A model generated the notes under the pieces. It made no database searches. It saw only the letters and a program-made list of their open reading frames with translations, and was not told the DNA's origin. Positions 50,699 to 61,480 of a stretch of DNA of 64,000 bases are shown here, in pieces. Each line of letters starts with the position of its first letter. The first letter of the stretch is position 1. The DNA comes from Zhengitettix transpicula (lineage: Eukaryota > Arthropoda > Insecta > Orthoptera > Tetrigidae). The DNA lies in the NCBI GenBank assembly GCA_037074705.1, contig CM073591.1, positions 181,871,432-181,935,431 on the forward strand, given 5' to 3'. Position numbers and translations under genes: made by a program.

Positions 50699-53538
50699 TT
50701 AAAATACGTACAATTCTTTTATTATTATAGCATTGTCAGGAACGTACTCCTTGTATCAATTTAACAATTCGATGTCGTTTTACAGTTTAAATGAATATTA
50801 GCATTAAATTGTACATGTTGTTCGATATTACATATTAACCTCGATAAAGCATTACACATGTAGACAAAATTAACGCATAAAAATAACGACTTATACGTCA
50901 CCAAATATTAACATGAACTTGTAATAAACATGTTTACTCATTGGAACGAATGCAATTTGACTTGCACTCAAATATCAGATAATTAGCAACACAATATTAA
51001 AACGCGGCTTTGGGTTGCAACAACTCGGAAAAGCTATCTCAGGAAGGAAGTTGGGATATACGGATAAGATAGAATACAACAGAAGCGCTTACTCGTGTAA
51101 AATACATTACGAAGGCAATAAAAATACTGGAATGTTATAGCAATAAACTGGTAGTAAGTGAACATATACATAAAAAAGGTTTAAACTCGCGAACCTGTTA
51201 AATCGTATACGGAAAACTTTTCTAAGCTGAACTTACCAATTCGAAGACTTCCAACACCTTATTGTTAATTGACCCCACCCCATATTGCTGTTTTCCTTCC
51301 CAAAGTTTATTCCTACTCAGGTAATAAATTGACAATAAAAAAAGAACAAATTCAATTAGGGTTTAAAAATTTGAGTTACCAAGAGTTTCGTTTCCGTGAA
51401 CGTCGAAATTTATACATTACGGAGTCCCAATCATTCCAATTTTGCCACACGTATTTATTTGTGTATGCGCTGACAACATTGCTCCATCTGAATTCAATGA
51501 AGTTTGGATTTGCATATTGCACGTAAACTCTTTGTGAGGGATACTTTGCTGTTATATAAGTCATAGCCTAATGTAAATTTCGGCTAGATCACTTTTCGTT
51601 AGCAACGATACTATGCTTTTAATTATCAAATGAACAAATTAATATTTTACTTTCTGTCCAAAGGCGAGTGCGATAATGAATAAGCATACATTCCATATTC
51701 AAAATAATATAAGATTCCTTGATTATTAAGTTTTTTATAAATTAATGTAAGGGGATTTTGAACAGACTAGATTTATAACGCTGAAATACAACTGCACTTT
51801 ACTCTTCATTTAATTGTAATATAATGTAATTTAGTATTCTTAGTGTGGTAGAATTGGAAGGTCCGCAGAATGGAATATACGCTGGAAAAGGTAATCAGTA
51901 TCTTAACGTTAGGAGTGATAAACAAGAGTCGAATAGAAAAATAGTTGTCTTATAGTCGGTGAATTATCAATGTCTAAACAGTGAAACACGGATACACTTG
52001 CTTCAACTTACCACTGAATGAATAAACTTTAACGTGTCATAATACAGTTTAGTTTGTTCGGAAATCTTGAATACTTCCGTGTAGTACCTGTCATTTATCG
52101 TGTTTCGTAAAAACGGAGAAGATAATTTTTTTTAAAACATACTTACTATAAGTGTTAAATCCCTAACAACAAATGTAAAAAAAAAATATCTAAATTTTAA
52201 ATTTCAGGGTATATTGCAGACAAAGCTAAAGTAAACTCGATGGGAATGATAAAAAGTGTTTAAGACGTTTAGCATAATAGATATATATATTATATCGTGA
52301 AAACAAAATTCTAGAAACGCCACTAACCTCCTCAAAATCATAAATGCTCACTAGCACAACATCTATGTATATAATGGCGTAAAACTTAACTAAATGTCAT
52401 TTATCAGTGCATTTCAATAACAAGAGAAATTAACTAGCTAATTGCTGTTTAAAACTTGCATGAACATAGCTAATTGCTGTTCAAAATTTGCGTGAACATT
52501 ACGGTGTTAACATGCCAGGTAAAATCGTTCATGTAAATAATATTATATAAAATATTAATTACTAGCAACATTTTCCTTTAATTTTAAAACATCTTAAAAA
52601 TATTATACGCATATTAACATAAAGCAGGAAATAAATTGCTGGAAATTTTTCGGTTACGAAAAACGTTAGTACAGATTTAAAATGAAATATTCAAACGTCG
52701 AATGTAATAGGACCTTTAAATGTTTAATTCCGGACAAAGGTATAAACTATCAACAAACAAAGCAGTCTCAATTACTTACAAAACTTCCGGATTTTCCTTT
52801 TTCTTGGCGTGACATTTTGACTGTATCTCTTCTGGTTTATGTATAATTACATTTCCTAATCCCAATAAATATTAATGCATATTCTATGTAAAAGTCCTAG
52901 TCAACAAACAACACACGAAGCACTCATCGCTTTCAAAATTCCACAAAATAATTCAGCATTTTCAATTATTGATAAGAATTATTGCTGAAAATCGTTTCAA
53001 TTAAATACACTTGAAAAATATTCGTATAAGCACTGTATCACAGTATTTTCTCTTTCAAAACACTAACAATTTCAACTACAAGAAGTCACTAAATTAGACC
53101 AAATCCATCACGATCTGATATCCAAAAACTTTCCTTTCCTTTCTTATAATAATTTTAACGGAGCACTCTTGACAATAATTCTTGGTTCGTAACAAACTTC
53201 AAAACGTATAAATGATAACAAAATAACGATAAACGACCAAAATATATTCGATTCGACTTAATAAACAACTATAAAATGTTTCAGAATTACGATATATGTC
53301 TCCAGCTGTACGAGAACAGCTGTAAACAAATACTATATACAACACACGACATTTCAATCGCTAGGCACATTTCAAACTAAATGAACGTAAACGACCGGAA
53401 GAGAGAGTTACAGTACTTGTCCACAGGTGGCAGCTAAGTCTCCTATCGACGTGACTATCGATAGTATTTACCAAGTTAAAAATTGATCTTTATCTGACTA
53501 CATATATATATATAAATATATATATAAATTAACGTCTA
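50699..53538. other. Non-coding tract
   Basis: AT-rich with no supported gene. It includes the 32-bp tandem pair at 52436-52499 and short AT microsatellite-like runs near 53500-53526. Confidence 0.45.
52436..52499. repeat. 32-bp tandem duplication, two units
   Basis: agctaattgctgtttaaaac and the rest of the 32-bp unit is followed directly by a second copy differing at a few positions. Confidence 0.9.
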
Positions 53539-53737
53539 TTAATAAAAATAATAAATACGACCTTAGTAAGTCAAACTTTAATTGAGAAACAACTAAGAAA
53601 ATTGAAGTCTTAAGTTTTTGCCTTCATAAAAAGTCGCCAATCCGCGTCGAAACGTCGGTGCTTTTAAATTTTCTTAGTTATTTATTCTCAATTTAACATT
53701 TGTCTGAATGAAGGCCGTATTTATTATTATTATTTTA
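53539..53737. repeat. ~200-bp palindromic element
   Basis: The left arm aataaaaataataaatacga is complementary to gtatttattattattatttt at the right, and ttgagaaacaactaagaaaa to ttttcttagttatttattct. The centre reads aaagtcgccaatccgcgtcg, aaacgtcgg, possibly a degenerate relative of the hammerhead-like arms. Confidence 0.75.
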
Positions 53738-54091
53738 TCTGAATATATAATATAATTACTCAAAATTAGCCTAAAGTTAGAATTTATTTATAAACATTAA
53801 AATTTACAAAATTGCCAAAATACATAACGTTTCTTCCCTTTATTTAGATACCGCTTCAGATGTATCTAAATTTAAGTTGAGATATAATAAAAAAAAAGGT
53901 TGAAATAAATAAATTAAGTATAATATGTTTTCTTACTTTAGTAAAGAAACAATTAAAATAGGTTGTAAATTTGTAAGAAAAAAATTAGACATCCTCCATT
54001 AACCGTTATCGCCGAAATGAAGGAAACAATGCCAATCAAACATTTCACAAAGCTTATAATGTTATAACTGAATTGTTCAAACACATTCAAT

Positions 54092-54168
54092 ATCGCAAGA
54101 ATACACTAAATTTAAATTACATTCATGATTCGGTGTAATTATGATATAAATTAATGTATTCTTGCAAT
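54092..54168. repeat. Small imperfect palindrome
   Basis: cgcaagaatacactaaattt is complementary to aaattaatgtattcttgcaa, allowing mismatches. Confidence 0.6.
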
Positions 54169-54449
54169 TTTGCGAAGAGTCGTTGAAAGGAGCATGCTGC
54201 TCCTCCGAATGCCCTCGCGTCGCCCAATCAAGAATATTAGAATGAAACGTAGTTGTGTGAGAAAGATATTGTTTTTATTTTAATTATGCATTCATTTGAT
54301 AGTATAATATACGTTATTTACTGAACTAGGTCGATTATTTTCATGTTTATTGCATTGAATTTAAACTCAGCGTCTCAGATATTATTTCACATACATTTAC
54401 GGACGGAACATGAGTGAAAGAAAATTTACTGCATCTTATGTATTATTAA

Positions 54450-54612
54450 TTCAGAAAGAATTGAAGGAAAGGTTCCAATGAAGTGCAGCCATATGGGCCA
54501 TGAAATTTGTACAAAGGATCAGGATGGAAAAATCTCGACCAGATCAGGAATCGAACCCGTTTAGTTGACGGGCGCTCTAACTACTGAGGCATTATGTTCG
54601 GTTAGTTGGCTC
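54450..54612 (-). repeat. tRNA-derived SINE fragment
   Basis: On the minus strand, an A box (tagttagagcgcc, 54583-54571) and a perfect B box (ggttcgattcc, 54558-54548) are correctly spaced for an internal RNA polymerase III promoter. A 5-bp stem with a 7-base loop (cccgt caactaa acggg) stands where an anticodon arm would be. The rest of the cloverleaf is degenerate and a non-tRNA body follows, so this is a SINE head, not a tRNA gene. It lies just left of the Harbinger fragment. Confidence 0.65.
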
Positions 54613-54885
54613 CTACCATTGGGCATAACTCCAGCTCCACCCACTGACACTGGGGATCTAAGCGTCAACCTTTACCCGCCAGAGCTGGTATCATACTTAT
54701 CAGGAAAATGACAAGAAGAGAAATTTTGTCCACATACTCCTACCTCAAGTGAGCGATGGCAACCTAGTCCACACTAGGATACAAATTGTTGTTGGATACA
54801 ACACGTTGCCAACAAATTGTTGTAACGTGCATCTGAACTTTGACAATGATGCTGCTGTGAGTGGTACTTTAATTGAAATAGCCGC

Positions 54886-55425
54886 CCATTTCAATAAACG
54901 AAAAAAATGGTTGCAAAGAGAATTTTTAATAGATGGGAGAATCTATGGCAACAACTTAATGATGGAAGTTTATCCAAAACCGACATCTTTATCCCAGGAA
55001 AATCAAGCACAGATTCCTTATGTTCTCGTAAGAGATGACGCAATTGCAGAAGTGAATATCCCTTGGGTCATTTCCCAGTTACATACCCAAAAGTTTCTCT
55101 AGAAAAAGTATTTAATTATTGATTTAGCAGATCCTGGAGTATTATTGAAAATGTATTTGGTTTACTATCTGCTGTTTTCCGAATACTTAGGAAACTTATT
55201 CCATTAGTGCTAAAAAAGTAAAAAGTGTAGTACTTGCTTGTATTTCCCTACACAATTTTCTTAGACTAAATTCACTCTCAAAACGCACCTGCAGGAACAT
55301 TTGACAGTGAAGATTTGCAAACTGGTATGATAACACCAGGTTCGTGGAGATTAGAAACTGAAGGAGGTTTACTAGATTTAAAGCGAATGCCCAACAAACC
55401 TTCTAAAGATGCCCAAAAAAATTAG
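54886..55425 (+). pseudogene. PIF/Harbinger transposase C-terminal fragment
   Basis: Three frames joined by shifts give the C-terminal half of a Harbinger nuclease-type transposase in order. First PKPTSLSQENQAQIPYVLVR, then D-D-A (the V-P-Y-V-x-V-x-D-x-A block with a catalytic Asp). Next, after stops, SRSWSIIENVFGLLSAVFRI (R-R-x-x-E-N-x-F-G, with the catalytic Glu), then VVLACISLHNFLRL, and finally DSEDLQTGMITPGSWR. The reading ends with a stop near 55424. The upstream 54749-54885 part of the frame is not recognisably Harbinger. The broken frame rules out function. Confidence 0.8.
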
Positions 55426-55830
55426 GTTTCAGTAGGAGCATTTTTTTCAGAAGTATGTAAAGTACCGACCTAACATGAATTTCCATAGAATTATATAAAT
55501 GTATTATAAATACTATTTTTGATTAAATGTATTTCTAATTAAATTAAATTTTTTGTAAAGAAATACTTTCTTTAAAAACCTATTTAATTTTTAAAAATAA
55601 ATTACGAACCTCAACAGCACTGCGACTACCTAGGGAAGTATTTATTTCCATGATAAACTTCATCATTCTATATCCAAACCATTTCAATGAGTTCTACAAA
55701 TTTACTTTTTGTACATGAATTTTAACTTTCTACACTTTTCTCCGTCACTTTTCAAAATGTAAATGTTAAGGCAAATATAGAAATAAATTAAAAAGATAAA
55801 TCACTAAAATAACCTAATAATAGAAACTCA
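55426..55830. other. Non-coding tract
   Basis: AT-rich, nothing recognised. Confidence 0.4.
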
Positions 55831-56107
55831 CTTATAAATAAACAAAAGCCAATTTGAAGTCATAAAAAATTATTTATGGAAAATTAAACTGCGTTTCGCA
55901 GCTAACTTTTCGACCTCTTCAGGTTGACGTTTAACAAAATTATGATAGTCGAGTCGTTCTCCCTTGACTGCCGTGGCAGGGAAAAAAAGTGTATCTATTT
56001 TTTTTTTAATTTCAAACCTGAAGAGGTCGCAAAATTAGCGACGAAACGTAGTTTATTTTTCCATAAATTAATATATTTTTTATGTCTTCAAATTATTTAT
56101 AAGTTGT
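55831..56107. repeat. ~275-bp palindromic element with hammerhead-like arms
   Basis: Outer arms: acttataaataaacaaaagc against caaattatttataagttg. Inner arms: cataaaaaattatttatgga against ccataaattaatatattttt, and agctaacttttcgacctctt against aagaggtcgcaaaattagcg. Both arms carry a hammerhead-like motif pointing outward (minus in the left arm, plus in the right). The loop at 55927-56013 has no clear ORF of its own. Confidence 0.8.
56018..56053 (+). ncRNA. Hammerhead-ribozyme-like motif, best core in the window
   Basis: CTGAAGA (56018-56024), one extra G, a perfect 5-bp stem gtcgc/gcgac around aaaatta, then GAAA (56043-56046), C, a short loop gta, G and UU (possible cleavage triplet GUU). Only the extra nucleotide before stem II deviates from the consensus CUGANGA - II - GAAA. 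Stem I is not evident in the immediate flanks, so folding and activity are unproven. Confidence 0.5.
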
Positions 56108-59100
56108 CTCAATAGTCAGAATGTATATATAATTAGTAACATCAATTCCCTGTGAATGCACAAAATGTTTCCAACACGGAGCGAGGTTTTTCGTCTGAAA
56201 TTGACGAGTTTACATCACACTGTTGTTTGGTAATGGGATACAAGATAGCAACAATGACTCCAACATGTTGCCAACAAATTTGTATCCCATGTGAACTAAG
56301 CTCAACGCACCCCACTGTACCAGATTCTCCCGAAGGGCATTACTCTTTTAACACGAAGTGCCCAGGGTCACCCCTCAGGGAAGAGTTGCACTTTGCAACT
56401 TGGTTGAATTGTCTGGCAAGCCTGGGCGAATCCCAAGTAGTCCAGTTGGTCATATAACAAATATATTTGGACAAGTCAGAATACTTGTAACTAGGAATAT
56501 TTTCACTCTCTCATACACACAATAGAAAACCACTCACTCATTCTCTCTGACACACTCATAATACAATATCAAATTCACAAATGTGACAATTGATTAAATT
56601 ATAATAATTATATACCCGATTTACCTTATACAATTCACATGTCTACTAATTCATATCAGATGCATTGACCTTAACATTACACGTGGCTGAACGTGAACAG
56701 AAGTGTGAAGTGTAAATTTTCATTTAGAAAGTATCCAATTAATATGGCATGTACTGTAAGAATTATTTTATTGTGTTCATAGTTAAAAATGCAATCAATA
56801 TTATATATATCTGTTATAACTCTAATGTATTGGTCATAAATCCACAAATGCTCCAATATATTTTTACTTCTGAGATTGTTTTATATATAGTGATGGCACA
56901 CCAATTGATTTTTCACATTTCACATTTTTAAGAACCGTCATAATAATTGTGTTTTAACATTGCGAATTTATGCTACGATCATAGTAATATGTAATTGTAT
57001 TGGCTAATATAATAAAATGTTATTTCTTTTTGTAGCTCAATTATACAGATAAAAATTGTCACTTTTTTCCCTTCAAATACAATGAAGCATAACCAGCAAA
57101 CATTTCTCTACCTAGCACCATCTATTTTTATTATTTTTTAAATTTATTCATAGCATATTTTCCTTATCAGTCCCATAAACAAGGTCATTTCAAAACTTAC
57201 ATGATTAATTTTTCCACATTAAAAAATCACTCATTTCCACAAAAGAATTAAAGATAAACGGCACTGGACACGTGGATTGCTGTCGACAGACTGTGGCTTG
57301 TGTGACGGCAACAATAGGCCTGTGTATACTCGGTGTTGACGAGTGGATAACAAGGGGTGTGTACCTACTGTTGATAGAAAGTGGATTGGCGGTGGCATGG
57401 AGCGCTGTGGATTGTCGGAAAGGACCCATCTAATGGTATGTACCTAGTGTGACGTAAAAAACGGTTGATTGTAAAACTAGACATTATTCCAAAGCAGCAA
57501 ACCATTTCCATCTGTTTTTTACAGAGTCAATGTGGTCCAACTGTTAACTCAAAAATGTCATTTTACCCAAGTGTTCTATAAATTAAAGTTTATCTTTCCC
57601 GGTGAATGGCATGTATGAATTGCTCTCAGGTTCTGTTTAGTCAATGACACAATTAAAAAGGTTAAATAAAATTATTTTTTCACCAAATAACTTTCAAAAA
57701 CTGTATTGAGTATGCCTACATGCAGGTAACAATGTACTTGCAAAAACACATCTATTGACAGAATACCAAAACCTAATTAATAAACAAAGCCAATAGCATT
57801 GTTTAAAGATTGCACAGATTTATAATAACACCATTCACTTTATTATAACTTTTAAAAAATTGATATTTGAACGTCTGAAAATAATTTTCATACAACATAA
57901 TATGGATGGCATGGAATTGATGATGTGCAAAAACAAAATATACACACATTTAATCTGAGAATTCAACACAATTTTCATTGTATCAATTAAAGAATTCAAG
58001 TAATCTTTAAAAATGAATTATTTACTAACTTATATCCAGTAGAATGTACAGGAATTCCCGTGTTTATCCAAGAAAAAGATTTAGATATGATAAATAAGGA
58101 AATAATGTTTGAATTAGATAACAATTTTTATTTAAACAAGTTTCTAAACTGAAAACATGAATTGCTACTTTTATGTCCAAAGGAATAACAAAAGATTTTC
58201 ACTGAACTGAATTGCTTGTATAATTATTTCTTTAATATAGTTGTAATTAACAAAATAGAAATGACACGTAAATAGCTTGAAAAAATTAAATGTCAGTCAC
58301 TCTAATCCGTTATATATCCACAATAAAAAACCATTAATCGAGCAAAAATGACATTTCATTTATGGCACAATCTATTTTCCATTAAAAAAATCTGTCATTT
58401 CTCACTTAATTGCTGAATCCACTATAATTTCTTTCTGTATCATTAAAACAATCATAGCAACATGAGATTAAGTAATGCATTTCTGTAAAGAAAACTGAAG
58501 AGAATTTCAAGTTAAGAACAAATTAAAGAGGTATTAAACACAACAAATGAGTTGCAAATTCATAAATTCAAACTGAAAAGTAAATATTTCTTTTAAAATG
58601 CATAGAATTACTTTCAATGCATATTTACAATTTGAATATTTTATTCAAAAACAGAACTTTGAGAATTGCAGAAGCACATATCAATTTCAGTATACTTGAT
58701 AATACTTAACAAAGGTAAATCATACATATCATAAAAAAAATAGATTAGATCTTGATTTTCAACTTATTCTATAAATAAATTATCAGTACATTTATCATAT
58801 TGAGGACTAAACAATTTCTACAATGAGAAGAATGTACAATACTTTTTACAAAAAGGCACATTAATTCTGCAACAAAAGTATACTTCAACAATGTACGTAC
58901 TGCAATGGATCGATAATACAAACAAATATTAGAGAAATGCATTGTAAGTATGTGCAGATCATTTTTAAACAATTATTGCACTTGTCTAGATGCAGTCATT
59001 AAAATTCTTTAAAGTGTTCTATATATTTGAAATATGTATAACTGTAAACTACAACATTGTAAATGACTGTAGAAAAAACCAGAATTACCAATTATGTGGT

Positions 59101-59494
59101 TTTACCATTTATTTATACTGAATGCCTGTTTATGAAAACAAAAATGAAGAATATAAAAGTAATATTGAGATCCATAGTCAATTGTACCAGCCTGATGGTT
59201 TAAAATCATGTTTCACAAATTAATATTTTAAAACAAGACTTTTTTCACTTATTTCAATGAAGGAATTAAATAAAAAAAACAATAATATGCTCAAAATATT
59301 AATCAGCTAAATTTCAAAATTGACATATCAGTAGCTTAAAAATTGGTCTCTCATGTAATAACTAATTTATTAGATACCCATGATGTGTATAATTTCTATA
59401 ATATCCAAAATGCAAGAATTTCTGCTTCACTTATTAAAATAAAATATGAATTCAATTTGAAAACCAGTAAACTGGATATATAGACTGCATCTTA
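56108..59494. other. Non-coding tract, probably intronic or 3' flank of the gene to its right
   Basis: A patch at 56220-56460 is GC-richer, with an inverted word (tgggatacaa ... ttgtatccca) and sequence similar to about 54770-54830. The rest is AT-rich, without exons I can recognise on either strand. ORFs at 56152, 57205 and 58769 are unsupported. Confidence 0.4.
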
Positions 59495-59571
59495 CCAAAG
59501 TCAGCACCTATTATGGCATGGCAATGTTCAGTCACAAACAATACATTCACATGTGAGTTCCCATTACTTAC

Positions 59572-59834
59572 GATGATTTAATGGGTTTAGAATCTGTAGT
59601 CTGCGAAAACACACGGGTGACCATTTGACATTTGTACCGGCAATGTCGTTCCAAGTGACGAGTTATAAGTTCTGGATCCAGTGATTCTGGTAAAGGTTCT
59701 TGCACTGTCACAGTTTCAGCAGCATCTGCCAAATGTTGGACGAAATTACTCCACTCCTCCAATACATTTTCTTCTACAGTTGCTTGCAAGGTTTCAGCAC
59801 GCTCCAAAATTGCTCCCAACAATGAAAGAATAAA
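59572..59834 (-). CDS. Exon of a large unidentified helical protein (exon 6)
   Basis: Acceptor tattttcag at 59835 and donor TC/GTAAGT at 59571. 263 bases read in phase 0 from the previous exon as FILSLLGAILERAETLQATV, EENVLEEWSNFVQHLADA and on to KPIKS. The protein is leucine- and glutamate-rich and looks like stacked helices. Immediately after the donor another 25-codon stretch stays open one base out of frame (NSHVNVLFVTEHCHAIIGAD) and ends at a second good donor (TTTG/GTAAGA at 59495). Either that is chance within the intron, or the exon really runs to 59495 and one base is missing here. I do not recognise the family; giant HEAT/ARM-type ubiquitin ligases are a guess only. Confidence 0.75.
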
Positions 59835-60051
59835 CTGAAAATATATATTAAATAATTAAAAGACAGACTAAAATAAAAATAAGAAAGAGATTAATTTTTT
59901 ATATCTGGTATTAATTTGAGAAGCAAGGAGACATTTCTCTCAAAAATACTGCTTAAAATAAAACATAATTGTAGTTAATTTAATACATTATAAAAATATC
60001 AAGCATTAAATTTTTCAAATAAATACAACAACATAAATTGAGAATGTTTAC

Positions 60052-60309
60052 CTTATTAGTAAGACAAAACACAAAAAAATTTCGACCAACAGGAGAAGTT
60101 GTACGACTTTCACTCAGTTGTTCCAAAACGCGAGCTTGTTGGAGTAACACAGAGAATGGTTGATGAGTAATCCATCGCTGAAATTGTTCAAATAGTCCTT
60201 CTGTGTCTCTTCTTGCAACAGAAACCAAACCCCAAAGAACTTTATTCCACAACTCTGCAAGTTGAGGACTATCAGCTGCTAATAAAGGGAGAAAGCGAAG
60301 AACTAGTTT
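60052..60309 (-). CDS. Exon of a large unidentified helical protein (exon 5)
   Basis: Acceptor ttgtttcag and donor AATAAG/GTAAAC enclose exactly 86 codons in phase 0: KLVLRFLPLLAADSPQLAEL, WNKVLWGLVSVARRDTEGLF, EQFQRWITHQPFSVLLQQAR, then VLEQLSESRTTSPVGRNFFV and FCLTNK. There is no stop or frame change. Regularly spaced Leu, Trp and Phe suggest alpha-solenoid helices. It joins exon 6 without a phase break across a 217-base intron. The quality of this exon argues that the protein has been under selection until recently. Confidence 0.88.
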
Positions 60310-60489
60310 CTGAAACAATAAATTGATTATATATATATACATAAATATTTAGCACATTACAACTTTTAAATCACTAAATGTTTTTCAATACAACACTATA
60401 AAACTAAAGACTTCCGGCAACTTATAAATAGCTGGATGAAGTTTTCTCGGGATTCCAACTGGGTAGCGTAGTTAAGTAAACACGTTTCG

Positions 60490-60530
60490 ATGGCTTGCAC
60501 TGCCATCTTCTTCAGGTGAAGTGCTGATCG
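60490..60530 (-). ncRNA. Hammerhead-like motif, left terminal repeat
   Basis: The minus strand reads CTGAAGA, extra A, stem gatggc/gccatc with loop agtgcaa, then GAAACG, as at 26103-26134 but inverted. It faces the copy at 61439-61480. Confidence 0.45.
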
Positions 60531-60542
60531 AGCCTAGCGCTT

Positions 60543-61190
60543 GTGAAGGAACAGATTCAGCATACAAGACGAGAACTTGAGACTGTCAGCAGTAAACTGC
60601 TGGCTGAACACCTACGGCTGTCGAAAATACTCTCGGTTGACATCTGGGAACTAGTGGATAACACCACTACCACAGCACAGGCACAGATGTGCCTAAAGCA
60701 GACCAGAAACAGACAAACCAAGAAATTTGAGACACTCGAAGTAAAGAAGAGTCTGGTCGTGGATCTATTAAGCCAGAGAACTGTAGTCAATGTTTCAGAT
60801 AAGATTCTGGGGATACGGCAACAATCTCGGCTCTTGCCAAAGGTCTCAACTTTGTTCCGACCAACAGAACACCACCCATCAAACAAATTACGTGCGGCAT
60901 AGAAGGGGCTATCCACGGGATTCCGGCAGAGGCTGCAGAAGAAACCGGCGTGAAATCTGCCGAATCATGAGTAGGGCCAAACCACCGAAACCCAACATGT
61001 CACATAAAGAACTTTTGACCCTGAGACAACTACGGGAATGTGACGATATTGTGGTCTTGCCAGCAGACAAAGGCAACGCAACAGTGATTTTGTCTTCTTC
61101 TGCCTACTTGGAGAAGATGAATGATCTACTACGAGACAGGGAGCTAATACATAGGAACACAGGCTACCAGCTGAGCAAGGCCTGGGCCCC
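60543..61190 (+). pseudogene. Penelope-like reverse transcriptase, N-terminal remnant
   Basis: Frame 1 (60543-60810) opens MKEQIQHTRRELETVSSKLL and ends near VVNVSDKIL. After a shift the next frame (about 60811-60965) reads ALAKGLNFVPTNRTPPIKQI, then TCGIEGAIHGIPAEAAEETG. After another shift, SHKELLTLRQLRECDDIVVL is followed by PADKGNATVILSSSAYLEKM and NDLLRDRE. The L-x-K-G-L-N-F-x-P-T block and the V-V-L-P-A-D-K-G-N-A-T block are hallmarks of the N-terminal region of Penelope-like reverse transcriptases. The palm (with its catalytic Asp pair) and the GIY-YIG endonuclease are missing: the GC-rich terminal-repeat sequence starts at about 61185. It is dead by deletion and by two frameshifts. 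Confidence 0.85.
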
Positions 61191-61388
61191 GGCCGTTGCC
61201 CTGCTACGGGGGTCCCGTACGCCGAGGAACGGCCGGGCATTCCGGGGAGTACAGCCGCCAACGCGGCAACGGCGCGCCGAGGTCGCCGGAGGCGGTTGCA
61301 ACGAACCGAAGAGGCAACGGGGAGGGGATACCACCAGTTGCCCACCCCTACCACCTACAGACCAGAGCCAATAGAGACATCCCTGGTA

Positions 61389-61412
61389 CCATGGACGGGG
61401 CTATATAAACAG
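61389..61412 (+). promoter_or_regulatory. TATA-like stretch in Penelope terminal repeat
   Basis: gggctatataaacagcc, about 50 bases before the hammerhead-like motif. The solo copy has ggcggtataaatacagccc at the same place. Conservation of a TATA-like word with G/C flanks between two diverged copies suggests a promoter, but this is inference. Confidence 0.35.
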
Positions 61413-61438
61413 CCCTACCTACTTCGAATGGCACTTCA

Positions 61439-61480
61439 CCTGAAGAACATAGCGGTACAAGCCATCGAAACATTGTGTTT
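61439..61480 (+). ncRNA. Hammerhead-like motif, right terminal repeat
   Basis: CTGAAGA, extra A, then catagc ... gccatc (stem weakened by substitutions) and GAAACATTGTG. The arrangement equals that of the solo copy at 26103-26134, with more decay in stem II. Confidence 0.4.

Noticed and set aside
54541..54600. tRNA gene on the minus strand
   Set aside because: A and B boxes are good, but the cloverleaf lacks an acceptor stem and a proper anticodon loop. It continues into a non-tRNA body, so it is a SINE head.
9219..55425. One split Harbinger element made of the 9.2-kb and 54.9-kb fragments
   Set aside because: The fragments are 45 kb apart with many unrelated insertions between them, and no shared ends were found; they are treated as independent remnants.
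60557..60916. 119-codon minus-strand ORF as a gene
   Set aside because: It is the shadow of the Penelope-like reverse-transcriptase remnant on the plus strand.
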